DNA of 64,000 nt from Kordia sp965224175 (GTDB taxonomy: Bacteria > Bacteroidota > Bacteroidia > Flavobacteriales > Flavobacteriaceae). Shown here in pieces: positions 27,668-37,266 of this stretch; the first letter of the stretch is position 1; every line of letters begins with the position of its first letter. Location: assembly GCF_965224175.1 (NCBI RefSeq), contig NZ_OZ245041.1, positions 5,208,001 through 5,272,000 on the forward strand, written 5' to 3'. Position numbers and translations under genes: made by a program. Under the pieces are notes generated by a model. That model was not told where the DNA came from and ran no database searches. It worked only from the letters and a program-made list of their open reading frames with translations.

Positions 27668-29326
27668 TTACATCGGATCGATTAAACTTGGATCAATCTT
27701 TAAATAAGTCGCAGCTCTTTGGCGCCAAGTATCTCTAAATTTATTTCTTACTAGAATTTCAGGAATTTCAAAAAGATTTTCATAATCATAAACATATAGG
27801 TTCACTTTTTTTTCAGGCTCTTTTAATATGTTTGGACGTTCGACACCTTTTTCAAAAAATACTAATGTTCGTTTTTTTAGTGCGATAGAATATCCAATTA
27901 TAGTATATATGGAGCTAATTCTTTCATAATTTCCTTTTGGAATAATAATGATCACATTTAACGATTGTATAAGTTCACGAATAAAATCACGATTAATACG
28001 TTCGTGATGTTTCCTTTCTTTTTCAGAATTAGGATATTGCACAAATCGATTATTTTGATACTTTAATGCGATGAATTCACCAAGGTATTTTTTCTGGTTT
28101 TCTGTAAGACCTGTAGAATTTTCTATTGCTTTTGTCGGATTTTCGAAGAATAGTTTAATGAGTCTATTCAATTTATTCCAATCATTACGATCTAAAGCGC
28201 TATTTGGATGTGTGATTAGATAGTCGTAGGTAATAATTCGTGTAGCCGTATAGTTTTTTCCATGCTTTTTTTCGAGCCACAAGCTAAAATCGTCCAAGTT
28301 CCACTGATCGTAAGGAATTTTTATCCAGTTTTTGTACCGATCAAATAGATATTTTTGAATGGCTTCAGGCGGAGTTTCGTCTGAACTTTGTTCTTTGCTA
28401 AAATCAAATTTGTATGGAGTTAATGGTTTGCCTTCAATATTTCTGTGTAGCACAATAGTTCCTATGGCTACATTTCCTTTTTTCATAGAAATTAGAAACG
28501 CACCTAAAATTAAATCAAACTCTATATCATCTGTCATTCGTTCATATGGTAGATGAAATCGAAGAATTAGTTTTGTTCTACTTTTTTCAAAAATAATATC
28601 AAAAGCATTGCAATCATCTTTGGCATTTTGAGATTCTTTACACCAATGAATTTTTCCATGAAAATGATCTTCTTTTTTTCGGTGTTTTGCATTGCTAGTA
28701 TTTCTCAGTGTAAATTCATGTTGTTCTTTGTCATATTCTAATACTAGCGCATCAATATTAGGGAAATGATATTTTAATGGATCCGTTTCTTTGTTAACTT
28801 TTGCTAAATCTTCATCGTATACATACAAATAACATGGATTTTCAAAAAAACTACTTAGCGCAGCATTTTCCATAGGATTCATAGAACTTAAAGATGTGAT
28901 ATTAGAAGTACAAGAAAGTGCCAGCTCCTTATTTTCTTCATCAAGTTTTTTAGAAAACTCTTCAAATCCATCATAACCAAGTAACAAAGCAAAGCTATCA
29001 ATTTTCCCTAGTTTCGGTTCTACATCAAAGAATACAAAGTTCGTGATGTCTCGTGTTTTCGAAAAGTAAGGTTGAATTGCACCAGCTTTTTTAAGTTCAG
29101 GATCATTTGTTATTGCTTTTCTAATAACTCCACTAACCTTAAACTTGTTTAACAACTTTTTTCTTTCGTCTTCTGTTCCTGTTTTATAAGATTCACTGAG
29201 TTCTGCTATTCTATTTTTAATAGGCTCGTTAAAAAAAATGAGTTGTTCTTCTTCAATTTTCCCTATATCATTTGATAGGATAAATTCTGAAACTCTTTTT
29301 CGAAGTTCCTTTTTATAATCCGACAT
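27668..29326 (-). CDS. large protein of unknown function
   Basis: A 552-residue cytosolic protein that I do not recognise. The first 110 residues are helical and charged, the middle (about 150-330) is mixed, and the C-terminus (about 430-530) has alternating hydrophobic strands and helices: SLNVIIIIPKGNYERISSIY, IGYSIALKKRTLVFFEKG. This is a pattern like a nucleotide-binding or TIR/SLOG-type alpha/beta fold; this is only an impression. It is transcribed alone, with long AT-rich gaps on both sides. The position between fumC and a phase of small genes gives no functional clue. Confidence 0.7.
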   Translation of the reverse strand: MSDYKKELRKRVSEFILSNDIGKIEEEQLIFFNEPIKNRIAELSESYKTGTEDERKKLLNKFKVSGVIRKAITNDPELKKAGAIQPYFSKTRDITNFVFFDVEPKLGKIDSFALLLGYDGFEEFSKKLDEENKELALSCTSNITSLSSMNPMENAALSSFFENPCYLYVYDEDLAKVNKETDPLKYHFPNIDALVLEYDKEQHEFTLRNTSNAKHRKKEDHFHGKIHWCKESQNAKDDCNAFDIIFEKSRTKLILRFHLPYERMTDDIEFDLILGAFLISMKKGNVAIGTIVLHRNIEGKPLTPYKFDFSKEQSSDETPPEAIQKYLFDRYKNWIKIPYDQWNLDDFSLWLEKKHGKNYTATRIITYDYLITHPNSALDRNDWNKLNRLIKLFFENPTKAIENSTGLTENQKKYLGEFIALKYQNNRFVQYPNSEKERKHHERINRDFIRELIQSLNVIIIIPKGNYERISSIYTIIGYSIALKKRTLVFFEKGVERPNILKEPEKKVNLYVYDYENLFEIPEILVRNKFRDTWRQRAATYLKIDPSLIDPM

Positions 29327-29635
29327 TGTAAAAATTTGAATTTAATTGAAAATTAGGTTGTTATGCAATTTACAGTTTTTAATGAAATTTAACAATTTCT
29401 AAATAGGGGAATACTTACGAAACTTTCAAAAGTAGAGTTTGCTTCAAGTTTTTATTCATGAATTATGTAGTGAAAATACTTATGTCTTTGATTTCCTTTT
29501 TATGTCAATTTATGTCTGGAGTAGCATAGTTTATGTCTTTTGAAATACAGAAAAAAACATAACGAATGGTTTGTATGTTGTTGTTAGTTAGTGGTTTGTG
29601 TGCTTTGTATTTTCGGTAGCTCAAACACATCTATT
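29327..29635. other. intergenic region, nothing recognised
   Basis: About 310 AT-rich bases between divergent genes. Apart from two loose copies of TTTATGTC near 29480-29540, I see no hairpin, promoter pair or coding signal. Confidence 0.4.
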
Positions 29636-29824
29636 ATGATTTATACAACCTTCCTTCAACTAAAATCAGCACCAAGTGTGCGTTGGAAAGCATTTTTGAT
29701 TATGCTTTCGTTATTGGTAATCCTTTCTCACAAGGCTTCATTGCCTCCGGATCCGAGATGGTACTTATTTTCAATATTATTAATAATCACAAAAACATAT
29801 AAATTTTTAACTTCATTAACATGA
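29636..29824 (+). CDS. possible small hydrophobic protein
   Basis: A 62-residue reading frame with a central hydrophobic helix (FLIMLSLLVILS). Its stop overlaps the start of the next gene as ATGA, which favours translation, but length and composition give no other support. It may be spurious. Confidence 0.3.
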   Translation: MIYTTFLQLKSAPSVRWKAFLIMLSLLVILSHKASLPPDPRWYLFSILLIITKTYKFLTSLT

Positions 29825-30141
29825 AAACTATAAATAAATTAACAGAATACACAGTAAGAATAGAACTATTCCTCAGTCAACATAATTATTCCTTTACAGC
29901 ACGAAAACTAGTATCTTGGCTACATATGAGCACTTTGGTCTTTAATGAAAAGATGAAACTTCTCAAAACGAGACCAGAAAGCGAAGCTGAGATAAATCTT
30001 ATCTTAGAAATTTTGCAATCTAACTATCAAATTGATCAGGTAGATCGAAGAAATAAGGAATGGCAATTACTTCTCATTGATGACCATCCTGATGCAAAAT
30101 GTGCAATTCACAAAAAACAACAGTTAGAATTGATACAGTAG
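29821..30141 (+). CDS. hypothetical protein
   Basis: A 106-residue soluble, helix-rich protein with no domain I recognise. The start ATG overlaps the stop of the small upstream frame. A strong bidirectional terminator follows. It contains RKLVSWLHMSTLVFNEKM and a Asp/His-rich end (IDDHPDAKCAIHKK). Confidence 0.55.
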   Translation: MKTINKLTEYTVRIELFLSQHNYSFTARKLVSWLHMSTLVFNEKMKLLKTRPESEAEINLILEILQSNYQIDQVDRRNKEWQLLLIDDHPDAKCAIHKKQQLELIQ

Positions 30142-30167
30142 CTATTTAATTCTTGAAATTATATTGT

Positions 30168-30206
30168 ACACTCCGTATCATAATTAGTGATACGGAGTGT
30201 TTTTTT
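30168..30206. terminator. bidirectional terminator before the GH8 gene
   Basis: ACACTCCGTATCA, short loop, TGATACGGAGTGT, then a T run. It sits between convergent genes. Confidence 0.88.
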
Positions 30207-31308
30207 ATTCATATTTAACAAACATTCCATGTTGCATTTGAAGCGTAAGCAAACGTAGAATATCATTAAAATAACTGTCATTAAATGTATTAATGTTTTC
30301 TGTATATGCTGCATTTATGAATTCTTGATCGTTTGAAGTTATTGTTGCCGCAGCAAAGCAACCTACAAAAGCACTTGTTTTTTCAGTTCTAAACGTTTCT
30401 CCATTCAAAGTATAACCATCAGTTACGTTAGAAATTCCTAATTTTTGGATAAATCCGTTGACTGCTTTGCAATATTTTTTGGCGCGTTCATCTCCATACC
30501 AAACATAGTCTTTAGCAATACGCCAAGGTGTTCTTGCAGCATCATAGTAATAGTTTTTTCCTCCATATTTTGCCCAACTTACATTGTCGGCAGGTGTTGA
30601 TCCGTCTGCTTTACACCAATCGGGAACCAAACCAGTTTCAGGATTCCAGCTTTTAAATAGAATTTCATAGCATTTATCACTGACTTTATTCCAAAAATCA
30701 TCATTAGTCACTTCTGCAAATACTTTAAAATATGCAGGCGCAAAGTAAGAAGGGTTTGTAGTCATACTTCCGCCCCAAGCGTCACCAGCCTTTAACACAT
30801 GCGTTTCTGCTTCAACCATGTGTATTTTGATTAATCCTATGATTTTTTTGGCTTCCGCCAGATACGACTCATCTCCAATTAATTTGTGTGCTAGTAATAG
30901 GGCATAGGCAACATCAACATCGGCATCGGTTGCAGCATTTTCTCCAGCCATTTTCCCAGTAGCATCAATTTTCCAATTCATTAAACCATTTGAATCTAAA
31001 TGTGTATTGTAGTACTTGTAAAAGGCATCAAAAGTTGATTTGTCTTTCATCATGGCAGAAATTAGCAATCCGTACCCAATTCCTTCACTAACTGTATGTG
31101 ACATATCGTCAAATAGAATACGTTTTGCATCTGTTGGACAACCATCTGAAGTCACATATTTATTTTTCCAAATCGTATATGTTTTTTCAATTTGTTGTTC
31201 TTTTAGATTACTGGGCAATTTTCCATAAGTATAGGAGTTTTCAGAATTTTTAGTGCAACTAATGCATAGTAACAAGATGCTAAGGATGGTTGGTATTATT
31301 ATTTTCAT
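30205..31308 (-). CDS. glycoside hydrolase family 8 lipoprotein
   Basis: A 367-residue lipoprotein (lipobox LLLCISC) of the GH8 (alpha/alpha)6-barrel family, which cleaves beta-1,4 glucans, xylans or chitosan. The catalytic acid is Glu75 in SEGIGYGLLIS and the catalytic Asp cluster is ATDADVDVAYALLLA (Asp128-132); WRIAKDYVWYGD is also typical. It is not in a polysaccharide-utilisation or cellulose-synthase cluster here, so the substrate cannot be narrowed. Confidence 0.93.
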   Translation of the reverse strand: MKIIIPTILSILLLCISCTKNSENSYTYGKLPSNLKEQQIEKTYTIWKNKYVTSDGCPTDAKRILFDDMSHTVSEGIGYGLLISAMMKDKSTFDAFYKYYNTHLDSNGLMNWKIDATGKMAGENAATDADVDVAYALLLAHKLIGDESYLAEAKKIIGLIKIHMVEAETHVLKAGDAWGGSMTTNPSYFAPAYFKVFAEVTNDDFWNKVSDKCYEILFKSWNPETGLVPDWCKADGSTPADNVSWAKYGGKNYYYDAARTPWRIAKDYVWYGDERAKKYCKAVNGFIQKLGISNVTDGYTLNGETFRTEKTSAFVGCFAAATITSNDQEFINAAYTENINTFNDSYFNDILRLLTLQMQHGMFVKYE

Positions 31309-31475
31309 GAACTAAAAATAGTATATTTTTTTTGAGAAATCTTTTTTTGAAAAAATAGGATCATAAATGTACAATTTTGAATCACTTACAAATCTTTTTT
31401 GCGCGATTTAATTAAATTTTTACAAAAACTGTAACAGAGTCTAGTTTTTAGATTCTTTAAAGAAAGTTATTACGT

Positions 31476-32738
31476 ATGAGAAATTTTATCTTCTTTTTTA
31501 CACTATTTTATGCTTCAATGGTATTGGGTCAAAGCAAACAAGAATATCTTCAAAAAAATCGTTTTGATTTACATAAGGAAACATTTCAGTTTCCACAAAA
31601 AGGTTTTAAAATTATTGGCTTTGGAGCATATCACGGAAGTGTAAAAACAGAAGATACAGCATTGAATCTTTTAAAATCATTGTTGCGAACACAAACTATT
31701 TCATATTATCTACCTGAAACAGATTTTAGCGTAGCACATTATTTTGATTAATTTTTACAAACAGGAGATACCATTTTGTTGAAAGATTTGATTGTTCATT
31801 ACGGAACCAATGTTCCACAAGAGCGAAGTATTGCAGTCTATGAGAAATGGAAACAGTTGAAAATAATAAATGATGAATTGCCAGAGAATAAAAAGATGAA
31901 AGTTGTTGGTATTGATTTGTTAGCGACGTATAAGTATACTTCAAAACACTTGATAGAATTATTAGATACAAAGCAGATCGATTCTAAGGCATTGAAAACA
32001 TTACAACAAATGGTTATGCTTGATACAACTGACTACTCTACACGTTATGATAGTTATGCGAAAGGTGTTTTAAAGCGTTTTGTTGCAGATACAGAAGTAC
32101 ATTCAGAAATGTATAAAAAAGCAATTAAAGATGAGGTTAGTTGGCATCATATTATAAAGAATATTAAAGTAACGTTTACTGAGTTTAGTCGTTTGCGTGA
32201 ACCTACGATATATCAAAATTATCTGGATTTGAGTGCGCGTTATGATTTTAAAAATAAAGCACAATTTTTACGTATGGGCTTTTCGCATTTGGAGAAATCA
32301 AGAGAAGGAAAAAAAGGATATCCATACTTTTTTACGCGATTGATAGAAAACAAAGTGTATACAAAAGAAGACGTAATTGCGGTGATTGGCTATTTGACCA
32401 ATAGCGAAGTACTTTGGGACGAATTGTATGATGAACAGGGAAAATATAAAGGGTTTACAACAGAAGCCGGTTTTGGTATTGGAGATTATGAAAAGGAATA
32501 TTTTAGAGGTATTGAAAATTTGAAAAAGACTAAAATTTCAGACCAAACACTATTCCGCTTGAATGCTAAAAATACGCCATATTCAGACGGAATGCCCGAT
32601 TTAATTGATGTGATTATGACAGATTCAACATCAAATAGTGAAGCCGTAAAAGGTATGTCAACAACAGATTTTCTCGATTATGCTATTTTGATTTCAGATT
32701 CTCGTGCTAGTACGCCAATTTTTGAATTGAAAGATTAG
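31476..32738 (+). pseudogene. secreted esterase-like protein, interrupted by one in-frame stop
   Basis: Two pieces in the same frame are separated only by the TAA at 31749-31751: residues up to VAHYFD, then FLQTGDTILLKDLIVHYG and on to 32738. Together they make about 420 residues with a signal peptide (FFTLFYASMVLGQS). The first piece has IIGFGAYHGSVKTED, reminiscent of the GExxHG region of erythromycin-esterase/ChaN-like proteins; I give this only as a possibility. The gene may be a recent pseudogene, or the TAA may be a sequence error. It overlaps the convergent ABC-F gene by 4 bases. Confidence 0.7.
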
Positions 32739-34372
32739 GCTTTTAAATCAATTTCTTTGATATTTTTAATACGATTTCTTTCTAAGAAAGCATCAATAGT
32801 TTCAAAGTGTTCAATAACACGTTTATCTTTAAATTCGAATACTTTTTGAGATAATCCTTGCAAGAAGTCACGATCGTGAGAGACTAAGATTAGTGTTCCG
32901 TCATAGGCTTTTAGTGCATCTTTTAAGACATCTTTTGAACGTAAATCTAGGTGATTTGTCGGTTCATCTAATATTAACAAGTTTACAGGCTCTAACAGAA
33001 GTTTAACCATAGCTAAACGTGTTTTTTCTCCACCAGATAAAACACTTACTTTTTTGTCAATATCATCACCTTTAAACATGAATTGACCTAGTATATTTTT
33101 GATTTGTGTACGAATGTCTCCTTTGGCAACTTCGTCTACGGTTTGAAAAATAGTTAGGTTAGGATCGAGTAGGGAAGCTTGATTTTGTGCAAAATATCCA
33201 ACCTTTACATTGTGACCTAATGCGCAATTTCCTTCATGTTCTATTTCTCCTAATATTGATTTGATCATGGTAGATTTTCCTTCTCCATTTCGTCCAACAA
33301 AAGATACTTTTTCTCCACGAGCAATAGAAAAACTAGCATTTTTAAAAACGATATGATCGTCATAACTTTTTGATAGTTCTTCTACAATTACGGGATAATC
33401 TCCAGAACGCGGCGCTGGAGGAAACTTTAGTTTTAAAGATGAATTATCAACTTCATCAATTTCTATGATTTCTAGTTTTTCAAGCATTCTCACACGTGAA
33501 GCTACCTGATTTGTTTTGGAATATGTTCCTTTGAAACGCTCAATAAATGCCTGATTGTCTGCAATAAATTTTTGTTGTTCTTGATAGGCTTTTATTTGAT
33601 GTGATCTACGATCGGCACGTAATTCTAGGTAGTGAGAATAGTTGGCTTTGTAGTCGTAAATACGTCCCATAGTAACTTCTATAGTACGATTGGTGATATT
33701 GTCAATAAAAGCTCTATCATGTGAAATTACCATCACAGCATTGGCTTTATTGACTAAGAAATCTTCTAACCAAATAACAGATTCGATATCAATGTGATTC
33801 GTTGGCTCATCTAACAGAATTAAATCGGGTTTTTGTAATAAAATTTTAGCGAGTTCAATTCGCATGCGCCATCCACCACTAAATTCACTGGTCATGCGTT
33901 GAAAATCATCTTGTTTGAAACCAAGTCCTTTCAGTGCTTTTTCAACTTCTGCATCATAATTTATTTCTTCTAACGCATAATAACGCTCACCCAATTCAGA
34001 GACTTCTTCAATAATTTTCATGTACGCTTCACTTTCGTAATCGGTACGGGTTTCTAGTTGTTTATTGAGTTCGTCCATACGATCGCGCATGGTAAAAATA
34101 TGTTGAAATGCTTTTGAAGCTTCTTCAAATACAGTGCAATGATCTTCCGTTAATAAATGTTGAGGTAAATAGGCGATTACCGTTTCTTTGGGACAACCAA
34201 TTTTTCCGCGTGTTGCATTTTGTACGCCCGCAATAATCTTCATCATGGTAGATTTTCCAGCACCATTTTTTCCCATTAAGGCGATTTTATCATTTTCATT
34301 AATGACAAAATTTACATCACTAAATAAAGTCGTTCCGCTAAATTCTACAGCAATATTATCAACAGTAATCAT
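32735..34372 (-). CDS. ABC-F family ATPase
   Basis: About 545 residues with two ABC cassettes and no membrane domain, the ABC-F design of ribosome-associated translation factors. Walker A boxes are ALMGKNGAGKSTMMK and FVGRNGEGKSTMIK, signatures are FSGGWRMRIELA and LSGGEKTRLAMV, and Walker B boxes are LILLDEPTNHID and LLILDEPTNHLD. The linker between them (about 245-320) is the PtIM region that contacts the ribosome. I use the start at 34372 (MITVDNIAVEF), which is the conserved N-terminus. It resembles YbiT/EttA-type house-keeping members rather than resistance proteins. Confidence 0.95.
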   Translation of the reverse strand: MITVDNIAVEFSGTTLFSDVNFVINENDKIALMGKNGAGKSTMMKIIAGVQNATRGKIGCPKETVIAYLPQHLLTEDHCTVFEEASKAFQHIFTMRDRMDELNKQLETRTDYESEAYMKIIEEVSELGERYYALEEINYDAEVEKALKGLGFKQDDFQRMTSEFSGGWRMRIELAKILLQKPDLILLDEPTNHIDIESVIWLEDFLVNKANAVMVISHDRAFIDNITNRTIEVTMGRIYDYKANYSHYLELRADRRSHQIKAYQEQQKFIADNQAFIERFKGTYSKTNQVASRVRMLEKLEIIEIDEVDNSSLKLKFPPAPRSGDYPVIVEELSKSYDDHIVFKNASFSIARGEKVSFVGRNGEGKSTMIKSILGEIEHEGNCALGHNVKVGYFAQNQASLLDPNLTIFQTVDEVAKGDIRTQIKNILGQFMFKGDDIDKKVSVLSGGEKTRLAMVKLLLEPVNLLILDEPTNHLDLRSKDVLKDALKAYDGTLILVSHDRDFLQGLSQKVFEFKDKRVIEHFETIDAFLERNRIKNIKEIDLKA

Positions 34373-34501
34373 GTATTGTATTTTTGAGATTGCGAAATTA
34401 AGAAAAAGCACCTTGCCATACACATAACTTTTTCGCTTTTTAAAACATTTAGTCTGATGGATTTATTTATTTTTATGATTTAACAGAGATACCTAACAAG
34501 A

Positions 34502-35125
34502 ATGGAAGCATTGCGAGAACAATTATCGTTTTTAGAACCTGAATTAGTTTCAGAAATTATAGCGCTTTCAACGATTCAAGAATTTTCAAAAGGAACTCAG
34601 ATTCTACGAGAGTCACAATATGTAAAGGTGTTACCAATTGTTTTAAAAGGTTCTCTGAAAGTTTTTTCTCGTTTTGACGAAAAAGAATTGTTACTCTACT
34701 ATATTCAACCTGTACAAAGTTGTATAATGTCTTTTTCTTCTTGTTTGAATCAACAACCAAGTAGAGTGTTTGCAATCACAGAAGAGGATTCAGAAATTTT
34801 ATTAATTCCTGTTCAAAAAATTCCGTTATGGCTGCAAATGTATCCAAAATTTAATACACTATTCTACCAACAATACGATTTGAGATATCTGGAATTACTT
34901 GATACCATTCAACATGTACTGATTGATAAAATGGACAAGCGTTTGTATGATTATTTGCTTCAAAAAACAGAGGTAACGCGACAGGAGTTTTTAAAGTTAA
35001 CACATGGAGAAATTGCACTCGAATTAGGAACTGCCAGAGAAGTAATTAGTAGAGTATTAAAGAAGTTAGAAGTAGAAAACAAGATTTCCCAAACTTCAAA
35101 TGGCATTAAAATTCTTTCTGTGTGA
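34502..35125 (+). CDS. Crp/Fnr-family regulator with winged-helix end
   Basis: A 207-residue regulator: N-terminal cyclic-nucleotide-binding-type roll (GTQILRESQYVKVLPIVLKG) and a C-terminal HTH_Crp domain (THGEIALELGTAREVISRVL). Residues for haem or Fe-S binding cannot be assigned. It is followed by a YgaP-type membrane protein and an Rrf2 regulator, which suggests a redox or NO/sulfide-responsive cluster. TGATATATCA at 35166-35175 lies before the YgaP-like gene and may be its site. Confidence 0.88.
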   Translation: MEALREQLSFLEPELVSEIIALSTIQEFSKGTQILRESQYVKVLPIVLKGSLKVFSRFDEKELLLYYIQPVQSCIMSFSSCLNQQPSRVFAITEEDSEILLIPVQKIPLWLQMYPKFNTLFYQQYDLRYLELLDTIQHVLIDKMDKRLYDYLLQKTEVTRQEFLKLTHGEIALELGTAREVISRVLKKLEVENKISQTSNGIKILSV

Positions 35126-35192
35126 CTTGAGTCACTGCATAGTTTTGTACAAGTATAGACCTTTGTGATATATCATTTTAAATATCTCAAAG

Positions 35193-35396
35193 ATGAAAAA
35201 AAATATGGCAAATGCAGATCGCATTATTAGAGTTTTGATTACTATAACCGTTACAATACTATATTTTACAAATGTTATTTCTGGTACTTTAGGAATTGTC
35301 TTAGTTGGTATTGCAGCAGTTTTATTACTTACAAGTTTTATCAATTTTTGCCCACTGTATAGTATTTTTGGAATTAGCACACGAAAAGAATCATAA
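35193..35396 (+). CDS. YgaP-like (DUF2892) inner-membrane protein
   Basis: A 67-residue two-helix membrane protein with the family pattern MANADRIIRVLITITVTILY and FINFCPLYSIFGIST at the C-terminus. DUF2892 proteins are often fused or linked to rhodanese domains and found beside Crp-type regulators. The short palindrome TGATATATCA lies 18 bases upstream, probably the operator of the neighbouring Crp-type gene. Confidence 0.85.
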   Translation: MKKNMANADRIIRVLITITVTILYFTNVISGTLGIVLVGIAAVLLLTSFINFCPLYSIFGISTRKES

Positions 35397-35506
35397 CCTA
35401 CTCAATGTTTCATGTAAGCTAGCAGGTAATCATTTTTTTGATTGCCTGTTTTTTATTTTTGAAATTTACTGATTAGGTTTTTTGAATTTAATAATTATAT
35501 TTGCAT

Positions 35507-35529
35507 ACTAAATATAAAGAATATATAGT
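35507..35529. promoter_or_regulatory. Rrf2 operator, copy 1
   Basis: ACTAAATATAA, one base, GAATATATAGT: the right half is identical to the perfect palindrome at 35975-35997. It abuts the TTG taken as the Rrf2 start, so the transcript is nearly leaderless or the true start differs. Confidence 0.6.
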
Positions 35530-35958
35530 TTGAGTTATCCACTATCATTTTCAAAAGCTGTTTTGGTTGTTATTTTTATCTCTGATAAAATACGACAAGG
35601 GCAATATGAATTTCTCTCAACAAAATCAATTTCAGAAATACTGAATATTCCAAGACCTACCTTAGTTAAAATATTACAAGGTCTTTCTATGCATGGAATT
35701 ATTGAAACTAAGGAAGGAAAACAAGGAGGGATTCGATTGCTTAAAAAGCCTTCTCAGATTACAATTTTGGATATCTTAAATGCATTGGAAACCGGTAAAC
35801 CATTGTTTCAAACTACATTCAATATTTTAGCAGAAGGAAAAAGACCAGATAATGCGCAAAAGTCTATTTCTAAATTATTAAACGATGCAGAACAACAAAT
35901 GAAGGCGGTACTGCATCAAAAAACAATTGAAGAAATATTGATTGAAATGAACGATTGA
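35530..35958 (+). CDS. Rrf2-family transcription regulator
   Basis: A 142-residue regulator with the Rrf2 winged helix: LSTKSISEILNIPRPTLVKI followed by LQGLSMHGIIETKEGKQGGI. The conserved Fe-S cysteines of IscR/NsrR are absent, so it senses something else. The start is a TTG; no ATG gives a full Rrf2 N-terminus. Two copies of an 11-1-11 palindrome, one at its own start and one before the next gene, indicate autoregulation and control of the outer-membrane protein. Confidence 0.9.
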   Translation: MSYPLSFSKAVLVVIFISDKIRQGQYEFLSTKSISEILNIPRPTLVKILQGLSMHGIIETKEGKQGGIRLLKKPSQITILDILNALETGKPLFQTTFNILAEGKRPDNAQKSISKLLNDAEQQMKAVLHQKTIEEILIEMND

Positions 35959-35974
35959 TATTTTTTTATTTTTA

Positions 35975-35997
35975 ACTATATATTCAGAATATATAGT
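35975..35997. promoter_or_regulatory. Rrf2 operator, copy 2 (perfect palindrome)
   Basis: ACTATATATTC, one base, GAATATATAGT is a perfect inverted repeat, 22 bases before the start of the outer-membrane protein gene. It matches the site at the Rrf2 start. Confidence 0.7.
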
Positions 35998-36019
35998 ATA
36001 ACTATTTAAAATAAAAATA

Positions 36020-36619
36020 ATGAAAAAAACAAGAATTAGTATGATACTATTTTTGCTTGGGTTTAGCTTTTATGCTAGCGCTCAAAATGATGTATCGGAA
36101 ATTAAAAATGAAACAACAAAATTTAGTCTAGAAGTAGATCCTGCAACCTTTGCCTTTAATGGCTACAGTTTTCATATACGAGTTCAGCCTAAGGGTTGCG
36201 ACCACTTGTTAGTAGGTTTTGGTACTTATGCTTTGGATATGCCTGATTTATTAGTTGATTTTAACTCAAAGAATAAAAATAAAGGCTGGAATGTGCGTAT
36301 TAATCAAGGATATAGTGCATTTGCAGAACACCATTTTTTAGAGGTGAATCGTAAATGGTTTGTTGGTACTCAAATTGGAATTCAGGAATTTAAACTTGAA
36401 AATGATGCTACTGTCGGAAGTGAAAAATTCACGAACTTCTTAGGAATGATGTATGCAGGTTATACTTGGAAACCTTTTAAAAATAATATGTATATAAAAC
36501 CTTGGGCAGGATTCGGTTATACTTCAAAAATATCTGGAACGAATACTTTAGGAACTTTAACATATGACATTTCTCCCATTACGATGTTTGTTACAGTGCA
36601 TATTGGCTATACTTTTTAA
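36020..36619 (+). CDS. outer-membrane beta-barrel protein
   Basis: A 199-residue protein with a signal peptide (FLLGFSFYASAQ) and alternating amphipathic strands ending in VTVHIGYTF, the aromatic C-terminus of outer-membrane barrels. No specific family is recognised. The Rrf2 palindrome in front and the small membrane protein behind indicate a three-gene Rrf2-controlled unit. Confidence 0.8.
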   Translation: MKKTRISMILFLLGFSFYASAQNDVSEIKNETTKFSLEVDPATFAFNGYSFHIRVQPKGCDHLLVGFGTYALDMPDLLVDFNSKNKNKGWNVRINQGYSAFAEHHFLEVNRKWFVGTQIGIQEFKLENDATVGSEKFTNFLGMMYAGYTWKPFKNNMYIKPWAGFGYTSKISGTNTLGTLTYDISPITMFVTVHIGYTF

Positions 36620-36638
36620 TTTTTTATCTTGAAATGTA

Positions 36639-37001
36639 ATGAATACTATAAAGTATAAAAAGCACATTAGCGCTGTAATTCAATATATTATGGTTGCTAT
36701 GTTTATCGTAAGCGGCATATTAAAAATGGTGAAAGTTTCATTTTATCAAGATCTTTTACAAGATTTACATCCTGTATATCAGGAGTATATGGTATTATTA
36801 GGCGTCATAACTTTTCTTATAGGCGTTCTTCTTAGCTTTCGTAGAACCTTTATTTATGGTTTTATAATAGGTTTGGTATTTTTTGGAGGAACAATCGCAG
36901 CTCATTTACAACATGGAGATATTTTTGTGATACAAGTTATATTTGTTATACTACTTTCTGTTGTAAGTTATCTAAAATACCCAAGCTTGTTTAAAAATTA
37001 A
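36639..37001 (+). CDS. DoxX/MauE-like small membrane protein
   Basis: A 120-residue protein with four hydrophobic helices (near residues 12-28, 46-63, 68-86 and 93-111) and the family-like motif VSGILKMVKVSFYQD. This resembles DoxX-like proteins. It follows the outer-membrane protein by 19 bases, probably in one operon. Confidence 0.75.
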   Translation: MNTIKYKKHISAVIQYIMVAMFIVSGILKMVKVSFYQDLLQDLHPVYQEYMVLLGVITFLIGVLLSFRRTFIYGFIIGLVFFGGTIAAHLQHGDIFVIQVIFVILLSVVSYLKYPSLFKN

Positions 37002-37020
37002 ATTGAAGAAAATTTTATTG

Positions 37021-37054
37021 CCAATGTAGTTTTTTTAACTACATTGGTTTTTTC
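37021..37054 (+). terminator. rho-independent terminator after the DoxX-like gene
   Basis: CCAATGTAGTT, T-rich loop, AACTACATTGG and a run of T. Confidence 0.88.
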
Positions 37055-37266
37055 TATTTTTACTCGATAATCGAGATTTAAATGCTCCAGCGCTTGTGTC
37101 GAAATGTTTTTAATTGTTTCCGTTCAATGTTTCGTGGACTGACTCCGAATTAGTTGCCCAAGGAATGTATTAATAATATTATAATGAAAAGCAAGAGTAT
37201 TTTTATTACTTTTAGAATTATAGATTACTTCAAAACGACTTTTTAGTTTCATACTTCATAATTATC

